Below are positions 1-8,962 of a stretch of DNA of 35,857 nt, one piece after another. The position numbers and the translations under genes are program-made. This DNA is from Candidatus Oceanisphaera merdipullorum. Its GTDB lineage: Bacteria; Pseudomonadota; Gammaproteobacteria; Enterobacterales; Aeromonadaceae. The notes beneath the pieces are model-generated. The model saw only the letters and a program-made list of their open reading frames with translations. It did no database searches and was not told the origin of the DNA. Each line of letters begins with the position of its first letter. Position 1 is the stretch's first letter. Location: assembly GCA_018883865.1 (NCBI GenBank), contig JAHLFI010000078.1:1-35857 (forward strand). Reading direction: 5' to 3'.

Positions 1-36
1 AGTGAAAAACCCTAAGCGATTGAAGCTAAATTACTC

Positions 37-1302
37 TTATAACGCTGGAGGTGTACCTTCAGCGTTAGAAAGAATGGCATCAATTTGTACCAAAGCATTC
101 ATAGGGATAGCAGAAACGCCAATGGTTGTTCTTGCAGGAAGATCGGCGTTGAAGAAAGTGGTGTAAACGTCGTTTACCGCATCAATATCTTCAATGTTTT
201 TCAGCTGAATATTGATTTTAACCGCGTCGTCCATTACGTGGCCGATACTTTCTACAATCGCTTTAATGTTTGTTAAGCACTGCTTTGCCTGCACTGCTGC
301 ATTACCAGCGACCAGAGCACCGGTTTTAGGGTCTACAGGTAATTGTGCTGAAAGGTGATTGTAATGAGAGAAGGCGACCGTTTGAGTCGACAGCGCACTT
401 TTAGGAGCTGCGTCCGTGTTGTTCGCCTTGATGACGATGCCATGTCGGTCTTCAACCGCTTGTGGGGGAGTGCCATCTCCGTGTGACACAACCGCATCAA
501 TCTGTACCAAGGCATCCATAGGTAAAGCGGATGCTGCAATTACGGTGCGTGCAGGCACATAAGCCACGGCTCTGGCAATGGACGAGTCTGGGAAAAATGT
601 GGTGTACACTTCGTTGACGGCATCAATGTCAGCAAGGTTTTTCAGGAAGATATTTACTTTAACAATATCGTCAAAGGGAACGTCAATGCTTTCTAAAATT
701 GCCTTGATATTCTTCAAACACTGGCCAGTTTGTTCTTTTATCCCACCCGCTACCAGCGCACCTGTTTTTGGTTCAACAGGTAATTGAGCTGAAATATTGT
801 TGTAATGAGAAAAAGCCACTGTATGGGTGGAAGTTGAGCTGGCTGGCGCATTTTCCGTGTTTTTGGCTACTTTTACCAGATCGCAAGGCGCTTGTGGTGT
901 TGTACCTTCGCCGTTTGAAACAAGTGCGTCAACTTGCAGTAAGGCACCATCCAGAGGCAAAGCTGCCACTGCGACAGTGGTGCGTACGGGAAGGTAGTTC
1001 TGGAAAAATGTTGCGTAAACGGCGTTTACAGCGTCAATGTCAGCAATGTTTTTCAAGAAGATATTAATCTTCACAACATCGTTCATCACGTGGTTGATGC
1101 TTTCCACAATAGCTTTAATGTTCTTAAAGCACTGCGTTGCTTGTTCGGTAATATCACCAGCAACAATGGCACCCGTTTTAGGGTCTACAGGTAATTGAGC
1201 TGAAATATTATTGTAATGAGAAAAAGCGACCGTTTGTGTAGATACAGAACAGACTGGTGCATTTTCCGTGTTTATTGAACGCTTAATAATAGTGCCACTC
1301 AT
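37..1302 (-). CDS. Triple-domain RidA (YjgF/YER057c/UK114) family protein
   Basis: 421 residues made of three tandem RidA-like domains, roughly residues 11-131, 148-275 and 295-415. Each repeats the same landmarks: SHYN(N/H)(I/L)SAQLPV(D/E)PKTGA, NIKAI(V/L)ESI, the DIDAVN-VY-TFF helix and a P(A/V)RT motif. The arginine of that motif (Arg107, Arg252, Arg391) matches the substrate carboxylate-binding Arg of RidA imine deaminases. The late acidic residue is Asp (VDAL, IDAV, IDAI) where classical RidA has Glu. Domain 2 carries about eight extra residues before its PARTV motif. Ordinary RidA is about 130 residues and forms a homotrimer with active sites between subunits, so one chain could fold as a pseudo-trimer (inference). 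The ATG follows AGGAG at good spacing. The gene lies downstream of the urease operon but is separated from it by a terminator, so it is probably an independent unit. Family assignment is firm; substrate is unknown. Confidence 0.9.
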   Translation of the reverse strand: MSGTIIKRSINTENAPVCSVSTQTVAFSHYNNISAQLPVDPKTGAIVAGDITEQATQCFKNIKAIVESINHVMNDVVKINIFLKNIADIDAVNAVYATFFQNYLPVRTTVAVAALPLDGALLQVDALVSNGEGTTPQAPCDLVKVAKNTENAPASSTSTHTVAFSHYNNISAQLPVEPKTGALVAGGIKEQTGQCLKNIKAILESIDVPFDDIVKVNIFLKNLADIDAVNEVYTTFFPDSSIARAVAYVPARTVIAASALPMDALVQIDAVVSHGDGTPPQAVEDRHGIVIKANNTDAAPKSALSTQTVAFSHYNHLSAQLPVDPKTGALVAGNAAVQAKQCLTNIKAIVESIGHVMDDAVKINIQLKNIEDIDAVNDVYTTFFNADLPARTTIGVSAIPMNALVQIDAILSNAEGTPPAL

Positions 1303-1429
1303 ATCGATATATCTCCTAGTTGATATAATTTAACTATGTTTCAGTTTGGTTTCAGTTTGACTCAATTCTACCGTCTTCTTTTTAGCCCATATGGCGCTGG
1401 TAATAGTTCAAGACGGCACACTTAAATTT

Positions 1430-1461
1430 AAAAAGCCGCACGAAAGTCCGCGCGGCTTTTT
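1430..1461 (-). terminator. Rho-independent terminator after the urease/hupE operon
   Basis: A perfect 10-bp stem (AAAAAGCCGC / GCGGCTTTTT) with a 12-base loop lies 38 bases past the hupE stop. It ends in a T-run on the minus strand. The symmetrical A/T flanks could make it work in both directions. It separates the urease cluster from the RidA gene. Confidence 0.85.
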
Positions 1462-1499
1462 GGACTTGCCCTTATGGGACAACGTTATACTTGGGGGGA

Positions 1500-2084
1500 T
1501 TAGCCAGCAGCCAATACACCACCAATAACCGCAACCACACCACCCAGTGCACGGGTGATACGATTATCGGCTTTCAGCATCAGGGTACCTAGGCCACGGC
1601 CAATAAAAGTAATCGCTAACGTGGCGATGACGAAGCCAGTCATGTAAGCCATCAGGCTAGCACCTTCGGTCATTTCAGCACCGTGGGCATAACCATGGGT
1701 AACCATGAACAGCGCCACTAGGGTGCCGCCAACGATGGCAGGCAGTTTTGCCATGGTAGCTATCAGTATGCCGGCCAGCAGTACCGACATAGCGATACCC
1801 ATTTCCACGCCAACCATGTTTACGCCAGCCCAAGCGATGGCTGCACCCAGTACCATTCCACCCACGACAAAAAACGGCGTGCCGCGTTTCATTGCGGTGC
1901 TTTGGCGTATACTCCAAAAACCGATGGCGGCCATGGCCAGCAGGTGGTCAAGGCCCATCATAGGGTGCATTAAACCGCTGAGGAAGCCGCTGTGGGTGTG
2001 CACGTCATGGCCTGGGTGAGCTACGGCTGCGGTGGCGGTTAGCATTAGACCTAGGGTCATTAGCAACTTAGTCATTCTGTTCAT
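1500..2084 (-). CDS. hupE: HupE/UreJ family nickel permease-like membrane protein
   Basis: 194 residues with an N-terminal signal-like hydrophobic segment ending near residue 22. A His-rich stretch follows (His23, His26, His29, His31), then the family signature HPMMGLDHLLAM around residues 40-51. The rest is about five further hydrophobic segments, including a second His cluster (THGYAHGAE). HupE/UreJ proteins are secondary permeases or metal-delivery proteins for nickel enzymes, and this one is the last gene of the urease operon, which fits nickel supply for urease. The ATG is preceded by GGAGA. A 73-base gap separates it from ureG. That gap has a small palindrome (ACAGTTTACTGT, 2105-2116), so some independent expression is possible. 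Family assignment is firm; transport specificity is inferred from context. Confidence 0.88.
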   Translation of the reverse strand: MNRMTKLLMTLGLMLTATAAVAHPGHDVHTHSGFLSGLMHPMMGLDHLLAMAAIGFWSIRQSTAMKRGTPFFVVGGMVLGAAIAWAGVNMVGVEMGIAMSVLLAGILIATMAKLPAIVGGTLVALFMVTHGYAHGAEMTEGASLMAYMTGFVIATLAITFIGRGLGTLMLKADNRITRALGGVVAVIGGVLAAG

Positions 2085-2157
2085 GGTGTTCTCCGTTTGT
2101 TCTTACAGTTTACTGTTAAATTATGTTAAGACTGTGTTTTGAGCAGGGCAGGACCGC

Positions 2158-2796
2158 TTAGGCAGTAATGCCCACTTTGCCGGGTCTGCGCTCGGGCAGC
2201 ATGCCCTGCTTCAGGATGAAGCTAATGATTTCTTCTAAGCCTACGCCGTCGTACAGGTTGGCAAATACGAACGGGCGTTCACCGCGCATTTTCTTCGAAT
2301 CGCGCTCCATTATGTCCAACGAGGCGTGCACATATTGGGCGATGTCGATCTTATTAATGATCAGCAAGTCCGATTTGGTAATGCCGGGGCCGCCTTTGCG
2401 GGGAATTTTGTCACCGGCCGATACGTCGATCACGTACAGGGTCAGATCAGACAGTTCCGGGCTGAAGGTGGCCGATAGGTTGTCGCCACCCGACTCCACT
2501 AGCACCAGTTCCAGATTGGGATGGCGTGCTTGCAGGTCGTCAATCGCAGCCAAGTTCATGGAGGCGTCTTCGCGGATGGCGGTGTGCGGGCAGCCGCCGG
2601 TTTCTACGCCGAGAATACGGTCGGCGGGCAGTGCGTCGTGTTTCAGCAGAAAGTCAGCGTCTTCACGGGTGTAGATGTCGTTGGTAACCACGGCGATGTC
2701 GTAGTGGTCTTTCAGCGCTTTACACAACTGGCGCAACAAGGCCGTTTTGCCGGAACCTACTGGGCCACCTACGCCTACTCGTAAACAATGTTTCAT
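2158..2796 (-). CDS. ureG: Urease accessory GTPase UreG
   Basis: 212 residues. UreG is the SIMIBI-class GTPase that carries nickel and, with UreD, UreF and UreE, drives GTP-dependent assembly of the urease active site in the cytoplasm. Visible motifs: P-loop GGPVGSGKT at residues 10-18, metal-binding Cys69-Pro70-His71 in GGCPH, the VESGGDNL segment, [13 protein letters not shown] and the guanine-recognition NKID. The frame is open 25 codons further upstream. I chose the ATG at 2796 because it follows AAGGA and matches the usual UreG N-terminus; the upstream codons lie between and over the end of ureF. Length is normal for the family. Confidence 0.96.
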   Translation of the reverse strand: MKHCLRVGVGGPVGSGKTALLRQLCKALKDHYDIAVVTNDIYTREDADFLLKHDALPADRILGVETGGCPHTAIREDASMNLAAIDDLQARHPNLELVLVESGGDNLSATFSPELSDLTLYVIDVSAGDKIPRKGGPGITKSDLLIINKIDIAQYVHASLDIMERDSKKMRGERPFVFANLYDGVGLEEIISFILKQGMLPERRPGKVGITA

Positions 2797-2827
2797 TGCG
2801 ACTTTTCCTTCAGTGAGGTCGAAGCGA

Positions 2828-3535
2828 TTAGCTTCGGAATAATCTTGAATACTGGGTTTCATGCTGAGCACTGCCGAGGGCCAGGCCCGGTAAAATCGGG
2901 CCCAGTTGCTCGTCGGTTAGCGCCAGTGCGGTGTCAATCGCAAGCACCAATTTGGGGCGCAATAGCTCGTTTAAGCGTTGCGCCGCAGTATGCCCCAAGG
3001 GCATGGCTTTGCAAGCCACCGCCAACTGATTTTCTAGCCAGCCCCAAGCAAAACCGAGCAAGCTCTGACGTACCGGCACTTGTCGTTGGTGTGCGACCCA
3101 CGCAAACACTGTAACGTAACCGGGGTCTTCCGGCAGTTGGGCGTGGCCTAACTCTGCCTGAGGTTGCAGCGACAAACTGGTAAGCAAGCGCATCAGTGCC
3201 AGCCCTAAACGGGAGTCTTCATCGCTAAGCTCGGCGGTTTCACGGTTGGCGTGCAGCCAGTCGTTCCACTGTGCAAGGCCGTTGCTGTCACCATTGGCCC
3301 AGCATGTTTGTAAGCGTGCTAGCACCGGCAATTCGCAGCGGCTAAGCCCATCTTCGAGCACGCCTTCCAGCCATTCGCCCAACTCCTGTTCGTTGCGCAC
3401 CCAGCCCAACTCAAATGCACTCTCCAAACCTTGTGACCATGCAAAAGCACCAATCGGCAAGGCTGGGCTGATCAATTGCATCAATCCCAGCAGTGCGAGA
3501 TCACTGGCCACTACTGGCTGGTTATCAGTGTGCAT
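2828..3535 (-). CDS. ureF: Urease accessory protein UreF
   Basis: About 235 residues, mostly helical. UreF bridges UreD and UreG in the urease activation complex. The typical N-terminal segment is present ([21 protein letters not shown], residues about 14-34), followed by [12 protein letters not shown]. The frame stays open well into ureE, reaching 3649. I placed the start at the ATG at 3535, which overlaps the ureE stop by 11 bases and gives a normal family length. No strong ribosome-binding site is visible there, so translational coupling to ureE is likely and the exact start is uncertain: in-frame ATGs exist 4 and 6 codons upstream. Confidence 0.92.
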   Translation of the reverse strand: MHTDNQPVVASDLALLGLMQLISPALPIGAFAWSQGLESAFELGWVRNEQELGEWLEGVLEDGLSRCELPVLARLQTCWANGDSNGLAQWNDWLHANRETAELSDEDSRLGLALMRLLTSLSLQPQAELGHAQLPEDPGYVTVFAWVAHQRQVPVRQSLLGFAWGWLENQLAVACKAMPLGHTAAQRLNELLRPKLVLAIDTALALTDEQLGPILPGLALGSAQHETQYSRLFRS

Positions 3536-4061
3536 GGCTATGGTCATCGTCATGGGAATGACTGTGCGAATGGCCATGAGAGTGACTATGGGCATGTCCG
3601 TGCTCATGCTCACGACCGGCCTGAGCGTAGGCACCGGATTCAGGATCAAACGGAGCCTGATGATGGCTCAGCGTTGCACCTAACAGTACCGCTAGCTCTT
3701 CCAGAACGTGATCCGGCGGGAAGCGCACCCAATGGCGGCCATCGGCGTCTGCCCCCAAGGCCAGTGACACGTGGCGGTTACCTAGGTGGAAGCATAGCCG
3801 TGCCAGTGGTAAGCCGCTGGCGATGAACGCAGTAGTAACCGGCTCATCGGCGGCACAGATGCGGATCACTTCGCCATTGCTAGCTTGCAGCAAGTCGCCA
3901 TCACGCAGCACTGGGCCGCGATCGAGGAACAGGCCCACGTCGTGACCGTTGTCAGTCACCGCTTTCAAGCGACCGCGAATGCGCAGTTCATAAGGCAAGG
4001 TCAAGGTGTCGTGCACTTCTGCCTGAGGATTGCTGTCAATTCTCTGTATTAATTCAAGCAT
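3525..4061 (-). CDS. ureE: Urease nickel metallochaperone UreE with His-rich tail
   Basis: 178 residues. UreE binds Ni(II) and hands it to the UreG/UreF/UreD complex. The N-terminal domain (about 1-75) has the RxRGRLKAVTDNG and LDRGPVLRDGDLL pattern. The C-terminal metal-binding domain has CFHLGNRHVSL, including the conserved His of the LGNRH motif. The last 29 residues contain 13 histidines alternating with Ser, Gly, Glu or Ala, plus a DDD block, forming a Klebsiella-type nickel-binding tail. The DNA encoding the tail contains the start region of ureF in another frame. The ATG follows AAGGA. The 20-base gap to ureC indicates one operon. Confidence 0.96.
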   Translation of the reverse strand: MLELIQRIDSNPQAEVHDTLTLPYELRIRGRLKAVTDNGHDVGLFLDRGPVLRDGDLLQASNGEVIRICAADEPVTTAFIASGLPLARLCFHLGNRHVSLALGADADGRHWVRFPPDHVLEELAVLLGATLSHHQAPFDPESGAYAQAGREHEHGHAHSHSHGHSHSHSHDDDHSHAH

Positions 4062-4081
4062 GTTAATTCCTTACCTGCGGT

Positions 4082-5785
4082 TTAGAACAAGTGATAGCGC
4101 TGTGCTAATGGCAACTCTGCCAGCGGCTCACAGGTCAGCAACTCGCCGTCTGCGCGCACTTCATAGGTTTGCGGATCTACGGTCAGTTCTGGGCAAGCGT
4201 CGTTCAGTTTCATGTCGCTCTTACGCATCTGACGGACATTTTTAACCGCCACCAAGGGGCTCTTCAGACCCAGCCTTTCTTCCAGCCCAGTGTTCATTGC
4301 GGCCTGACTAACAAAAGTCACTCGGGTTGCAGCTGCGGCACGACCATAGGCGCCAAACATACGGCGATAATGTACCGGTTGTGGCGTTGAGATCGAGCCG
4401 TTGGGGTCACCCATGGCTGCGCCGGCAATCATGCCGCCTTTCAGTATGGTCGACGGTTTGACGCCGAAGAATTTCGGTTTCCACAACACCAAATCTGCCA
4501 GTTTGCCGATTTCGATGGAGCCGACTTCATGGCCCACACCGTGGGTAATGGCGGGGTTGATGGTGTATTTGGCGATGTAGCGTTTCACGCGGAAGTTGTC
4601 GGTGCCGCGCTCTTGGTCTTCCGGCAACAGGCCGCGCTGTAGGCGCATTTTGTGCGCGGTTTGCCAGGTGCGGCACACCACTTCACCGATACGACCCATG
4701 GCTTGGGAATCCGAAGAGATCATCGAAATCACCCCCAGGTCGTGCAGTATGTCTTCGGCGGCAATGGTTTCGCGACGGATGCGAGAATCAGCAAAAGCCA
4801 CGTCTTCTGGAATATTCGGATCCAGGTGGTGGCATACCATCAGCATGTCGAGGTGTTCATCAACCGTATTGATGGTGTACGGGCGCGTCGGATTGGTGGA
4901 CGACGGCAATACGTTAGGCAGGCTACAGGCGACGATAATATCGGGCGCGTGACCACCACCGGCACCTTCGGTGTGATAGGTGTGAATACAACGATCTTTG
5001 AAGGCCGCCAGAGTATCTTGCACAAAGCCGGATTCGTTGAGGCTGTCGGCGTGAATGGCGATCTGAATATCGTAACGATCGGCCACATCCAAGGCGTTGC
5101 TGATGGACGCGGGTGCGGCGCCCCAGTCTTCGTGAATTTTTAGGCTCATGGCACCGGCTTTGACCTGTTGCTCCAGTGCTTCTGGCGCGCTGGCGCTGCC
5201 TTTGCCGAGAAACCCGATATTGATCGGTAAATCGTCCACCGCCTGCATCATTTTGCCCAAATGCCACGGGCCTGGGGTGCTGGTGGTCGCCAGAGATCCG
5301 GTAGCTGGACCGGTGCCGCCGCCGATCATAGTGGTGAGGCCGCTCATTAGCGCTTCATCCACTTGCTGCGGGCAAATATAGTGCACGTGGGTATCGACGC
5401 CGCCAGCGGTAAGGATATGACCTTCACCGGCGATGATTTCAGTACCCGGCCCGATGACGATGCTGATATCTGGTTGGGTATCCGGGTTACCGGCTTTGCC
5501 GATGGCCGCGATGCGACCGTTTTTCAGGCCCACATCGGCTTTAACTATGCCCCACCAGTCGATGATGATGGCGTTAGTGATGACAGTGTCCATCACAGCG
5601 TCGTCGCAACGCTGGCTCTGGCCCATGCCATCCCTAATCACTTTGCCGCCACCGAACATTACTTCTTCACCGTAATGGGTATGGTCGTGTTCTATTTCGA
5701 TCCACAATTCGGTATCAGCCAGACGGATCCTGTCACCGGTAGTCGGCCCATACATATCCGCATACGCTTGCCGAGAAATCTTCAT
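4082..5785 (-). CDS. ureC: Urease subunit alpha UreC
   Basis: 567 residues, full length. This is the catalytic subunit that hydrolyses urea to ammonia and carbamate using two nickel ions. All ligands can be read at positions one lower than in the Klebsiella enzyme: His133 and His135 (HVHYI), carbamylated Lys216 (SLKIHEDWG), His245 (AIHAD), His271 ([10 protein letters not shown]) and Asp359 (SSDSQAMGR). The catalytic flap His is His319 (MVCHHLD). The start ATG overlaps the ureB stop (ATGA), so the subunits are translationally coupled. Nothing suggests loss of activity. Confidence 0.98.
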   Translation of the reverse strand: MKISRQAYADMYGPTTGDRIRLADTELWIEIEHDHTHYGEEVMFGGGKVIRDGMGQSQRCDDAVMDTVITNAIIIDWWGIVKADVGLKNGRIAAIGKAGNPDTQPDISIVIGPGTEIIAGEGHILTAGGVDTHVHYICPQQVDEALMSGLTTMIGGGTGPATGSLATTSTPGPWHLGKMMQAVDDLPINIGFLGKGSASAPEALEQQVKAGAMSLKIHEDWGAAPASISNALDVADRYDIQIAIHADSLNESGFVQDTLAAFKDRCIHTYHTEGAGGGHAPDIIVACSLPNVLPSSTNPTRPYTINTVDEHLDMLMVCHHLDPNIPEDVAFADSRIRRETIAAEDILHDLGVISMISSDSQAMGRIGEVVCRTWQTAHKMRLQRGLLPEDQERGTDNFRVKRYIAKYTINPAITHGVGHEVGSIEIGKLADLVLWKPKFFGVKPSTILKGGMIAGAAMGDPNGSISTPQPVHYRRMFGAYGRAAAATRVTFVSQAAMNTGLEERLGLKSPLVAVKNVRQMRKSDMKLNDACPELTVDPQTYEVRADGELLTCEPLAELPLAQRYHLF

Positions 5786-6117
5786 GTTGCTGTTCCTTCT
5801 TTCGAGCTCTTATCTAGTGGTCCCATCACCTCACCACGAAAGCCGTAAATGTGGCGTAGGCCGGAAAACGGAATCAAGGACACTTCACGGTGTTGGCCCG
5901 GTTCAAAACGGATCGCCGTACCCGCCGCAATCGCGAGGCGGTAGCCATAGGCTTGCTCTCGATCAAAGCGCAACGCCGAATTGGTCTCAGCAAAGTGATA
6001 GTGGGAGCCGACCTGTATAGGGCGGTCACCTGTGTTGGCGACACTGATGTTGATGCTTACGCGTCCGACGCACAGTTCAATGTCATCGCTCTTCAGTTGG
6101 TATTCACCAGGAATCAT
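5782..6117 (-). CDS. ureB: Urease subunit beta UreB
   Basis: 111 residues from the ATG at 6117. It begins MIPGEY, the standard UreB N-terminus, and continues with [28 protein letters not shown] and a [17 protein letters not shown] segment. UreB is a structural subunit of the (alpha-beta-gamma)3 urease core. The frame extends five codons further to a TTG, but that extension carries the AGAGG ribosome-binding site for the ATG, so the shorter start is preferred. The gene is 11 bases after ureA and overlaps ureC by 4 bases. Confidence 0.96.
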   Translation of the reverse strand: MIPGEYQLKSDDIELCVGRVSINISVANTGDRPIQVGSHYHFAETNSALRFDREQAYGYRLAIAAGTAIRFEPGQHREVSLIPFSGLRHIYGFRGEVMGPLDKSSKEGTAT

Positions 6118-6128
6118 GGCAAACCTCT

Positions 6129-6431
6129 TCAAACAATGGGGTTATGAACGGTGACCAGCTTGGTACCGTCGGGAAAGGTGGCTTCGACCTGCACGTCATG
6201 GATCATTTCGGCAATGCCGTCCATTACGTCGTCACGGGTCAGAATTTCTCGGCCGGCACTCATCATATCAGCCACGGTGCGGCCTTCACGGGCGCCTTCC
6301 ATGATGGCGCAACTGATCAGCGCAATCGCTTCGGGGTAATTCAGCTTAAGTCCTTTGGCCTTGCGGCGTTCGGCAAGCAGCCCCGCGGTAAACAACAGCA
6401 ACTTATCTTTATCTCTTGGTGTTAATTCCAT
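6129..6431 (-). CDS. ureA: Urease subunit gamma UreA
   Basis: 100 residues, exactly the family size. It begins [24 protein letters not shown] and contains [24 protein letters not shown] and the C-terminal [18 protein letters not shown]. UreA is the small structural subunit of urease. The ATG follows GGAG at 6 bases. It is 100 bases downstream of ureD, the widest gap in the operon apart from none being seen elsewhere of that size, and that gap holds an inverted repeat (see 6503-6524). Confidence 0.97.
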   Translation of the reverse strand: MELTPRDKDKLLLFTAGLLAERRKAKGLKLNYPEAIALISCAIMEGAREGRTVADMMSAGREILTRDDVMDGIAEMIHDVQVEATFPDGTKLVTVHNPIV

Positions 6432-6502
6432 TGCTAACTCCGTAGCCGTCGACGTTCTGTAGTGATGACCTATGCCATTTAACCGGCATAGATGATGTTC
6501 GG

Positions 6503-6524
6503 CGTCAAAGCAGGTGCTTTGACG
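6503..6524. repeat. 22-base near-perfect palindrome between ureD and ureA
   Basis: CGTCAAAGCA and its exact complement TGCTTTGACG flank a 2-base centre (GG). It sits 7 bases past the ureD stop (read on the minus strand). A smaller inverted repeat, TATGCC/GGCATA (6471-6476 and 6485-6490), lies nearer ureA. No T-run follows, so it is not a standard terminator. It could be an operator or a processing hairpin that sets the ureD:ureABC ratio. Confidence 0.6.
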
Positions 6525-6531
6525 TGAGTAT

Positions 6532-7440
6532 TTAGGTCAGCCAGATCCGAGGTATGGTAGCCTCGTGTCCGGTCAGCCGCGGGCGCAGAATAACTCGCGC
6601 CTGCTGAAACAAATCCCATATTTCGTTGCGCTCATGGCCGAGGTAGCGAACCAGCAGCACGCCTCGGCGATAAGTTACCGCCCAGCGACTGCTGGCGGGT
6701 AGCTGGGCACGCAGCGCTTCGATAGCTTCAGCGGGATCGGCCAAGCCCATCGCCCACAAAGTAGCGTGCACGGTCGCACCTCCTTGGCCCCATTTACCGG
6801 TGAATCGGCGATGGCAGGGGTCCAGAGACTGGCGCTCTAACCATAAGGGACGGCCATTGCGGGTAACCTGAAAGCGTTGTTCGAGGTGGCCGTTGACGAA
6901 CGGTAGCTCGCTGGCGGGGCGGCCGAGGCCAAGAATTTCCCAGCCCAAGCACTTGGCGTCGTCTTCCAGTTCGATAATGAAGGTTTGCTTGCCGCGGGTA
7001 CCGTCGAAAGCCAGAGTTTCCTGAGGCAACCACTCCAGCGTAGCACTAGCAGCCACTTTCAGGTGGGTGTGTTGAGTCCAAGCGACGCCGTTAGTGTCGG
7101 CTCTATAGAGTTTGTTCGCGGAAGGTGTGGTCAACAGGGCATGAGCGCCTGCCGCCACTGTGACATCAACGTTGAGCGCATCACCGCTGACGAGGCCACC
7201 GGGCGGGTGTAATAGATACACATGACAGCAGCCGTCACGGCCTTCTGGGTAAAAAGGCCGCTGCACGCGCAACGGCCCAAAATGATGGGCTTTGATCATA
7301 CTGGTGATGGTGGCGTCGCCGTTCGAGCGAGCAGCAAATCCCAGTGTTAAAGACGCCGCCCAGTGGCGGCCAGCATCAAAGCGATGCCCAGAATCCACGA
7401 CTGGCCGTTGTTTTACAGGCATAAAAGATAGAGTCGTCAT
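6532..7440 (-). CDS. ureD: Urease accessory protein UreD
   Basis: 302 residues from the ATG at 7440. UreD (UreH) is the scaffold that binds apo-urease and the UreF-UreG complex during nickel insertion. Characteristic segments: [56 protein letters not shown] and a C-terminal LWxxxRPxLTG-like stretch. A GTG four codons upstream (7452) is also possible. An AAGG lies 11 bases before the ATG but directly abuts the GTG, so the ATG is favoured. It is the first gene of the operon; its promoter must lie in 7441-8116. Confidence 0.94.
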   Translation of the reverse strand: MTTLSFMPVKQRPVVDSGHRFDAGRHWAASLTLGFAARSNGDATITSMIKAHHFGPLRVQRPFYPEGRDGCCHVYLLHPPGGLVSGDALNVDVTVAAGAHALLTTPSANKLYRADTNGVAWTQHTHLKVAASATLEWLPQETLAFDGTRGKQTFIIELEDDAKCLGWEILGLGRPASELPFVNGHLEQRFQVTRNGRPLWLERQSLDPCHRRFTGKWGQGGATVHATLWAMGLADPAEAIEALRAQLPASSRWAVTYRRGVLLVRYLGHERNEIWDLFQQARVILRPRLTGHEATIPRIWLT

Positions 7441-8116
7441 GTCATCGAACACCTTTTGATAAACCTAGCATCTCTGCTTAAGCAGCAGTCGATTTTCCCG
7501 ACAGGCAGGAATGTAAACTGAAGATAACAGAATGATCTCGAACGTCCACGGTTAGGTTGACGGGTTCGGCTTAATCTGCCGCCGACAGTTATCAGCTTGC
7601 GAGCATTCATTTTTGGAAAATGGTATAGATAAACTTCGTATATAGATTAGGGCGGAGACGAACGTCTCTGGGTGTGTTTGCCAATTTGAGGAACTCAAAG
7701 GCCTGAAAAAAACAGACTTTTCGAACCACCAGCTGTGCCCTGTGCCGATGATATCGCAATGATAAATAATAATCTAGGAACTAGGTCGCAATTTTGGGAA
7801 ATTCATCTACCAGCCTTGGCTGCAGATAACTCGGAACTCAAGAATAGGCAATAAAGCTCGTCTCTGAATCTCAGGATTAAATACCGACGAATCTAACTTG
7901 AGGCGTCTGTCAAACAGGATGCAGCTTGTCCGTTCTGCTTGGCGCATTAACTAATAGATAGTCAGTAAACCGTGAAGTATTTATTTGAACTCCGTACGCT
8001 TTTGTTTTTTAAGTTAATAGTATGTTGGTTTTCCGTAATAAGACTATTGAAGGTGGCGATGTTTCCTGCTCTAATCGCGCCCGTTTCTTCACTTTTTTTT
8101 GCAAGGGTCCCTGTCC
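7441..8116. other. Divergent intergenic region between the urease operon and the urea transporter
   Basis: No convincing gene is present. It must contain the promoters of ureD (minus) and the transporter (plus). Visible structure: a 12-base palindrome CTGCTTAAGCAG at 7474-7485, 34 bases upstream of the ureD ATG; GAGACG-AA-CGTCTC at 7655-7668; and CAGCC-TT-GGCTG at 7811-7822. I found no clear sigma-54 promoter (TGGCAC-N5-TTGCA) and no strong sigma-70 pair. The short open frame starting at 7972 overlaps the transporter start and has no protein-like features. Confidence 0.6.
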
Positions 8117-8962
8117 ATGGGTCTGTTGTTCTCACTGCTGAATTCTATCAGCCAGATCTACTTTGTTAATCGTCCGATATCTGGTTTATTGATCACGCTT
8201 GGTGTGTTCTGGAGTGCCCCTTTCATGGGGCTGGCCATGGCGATTGCCACCCTAAGTGCCGTGTTATTGGCCGAAATACTTAAGTTTAATCCCACATTAC
8301 AAGCAGAGGGCCGCTATGGTTTTAACGCCGCCTTAGTCGGCTTGGCGTTGGCGTTATTTGCTCCACCTAGCCTCTGGGTATTAGTGGCGTCTGCCGTGCT
8401 AGGCGGTTTGTCCGGCTTAATTTATGGTCTGTGGAATAAGCATGTGCAGTTTTCTTGCTATACCTTACCCTTTAACTTATTGATTCTGCCTTGGTTATAT
8501 TGGAACGGTCAGCGGATTGCCGATGAGGTACCCCATGATTATGAGTTTCCACTATCTGCAATCGGGCAGGTGATTTTCTTGCCGGACACGGTGCCTGCCA
8601 TCATGGTGTGCGCGGCTTTATTGTGGGCTGGTATTGGCATACTGGGCTGGGCCTTTGTGGGTGCCTTAGTGGCTAGCGGCACCGCCACTTTTTTGCTGAT
8701 TAATCCTGAATACATTAACTTTGGTCTGACCGGTTATAATGGCGTGTTAGCCGCCAGTGCCATGTTTTGGCATCGTTTGAAACCATATTGGAGCGTAGCC
8801 GCCGCCGTGATTGCCGGTCTGATGACGGCTTTAGTGCTAAAAACCGGCCTGCCGATGTTAACCATGCCGTTTGTGTTGGCATGCTGGCTGTGTTTAGGAT
8901 TACGCAGTATTTTTTGTTATTACCAGCATAAATTTATGCCGAATAAGGATTATTTATCATGA
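8117..8962 (+). CDS. Urea transporter (UT/Yut, SLC14-like family)
   Basis: 281 residues, strongly hydrophobic with about ten membrane segments. The internal two-fold repeat of UT channels is readable. Each half opens with ISQIYFVNRP (early) or IGQVIFLPD (middle), carries a GxNxxL signature (GRYGFNAALVGLAL; GLTGYNGVLAASAM) and ends with a TxPF motif (YTLPFNL; LTMPFVL). These proteins are passive urea channels of the inner membrane. It is slightly shorter than characterised bacterial UTs. I chose the ATG at 8117, preceded by AAGGG; the frame also opens at a TTG six codons earlier. It is divergent from the urease operon, so imported urea would go straight to urease. Confidence 0.9.
   Translation: MGLLFSLLNSISQIYFVNRPISGLLITLGVFWSAPFMGLAMAIATLSAVLLAEILKFNPTLQAEGRYGFNAALVGLALALFAPPSLWVLVASAVLGGLSGLIYGLWNKHVQFSCYTLPFNLLILPWLYWNGQRIADEVPHDYEFPLSAIGQVIFLPDTVPAIMVCAALLWAGIGILGWAFVGALVASGTATFLLINPEYINFGLTGYNGVLAASAMFWHRLKPYWSVAAAVIAGLMTALVLKTGLPMLTMPFVLACWLCLGLRSIFCYYQHKFMPNKDYLS

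Noticed and set aside
7441-8116. Sigma-54 (NtrC-type) promoter for urease
   Set aside because: No sequence on either strand matched the TGGCAC-N5-TTGCA pattern well enough.
7972-8169. A 65-residue open frame before the urea transporter
   Set aside because: It overlaps the transporter start in another frame, has no ribosome-binding site and no recognisable protein features.
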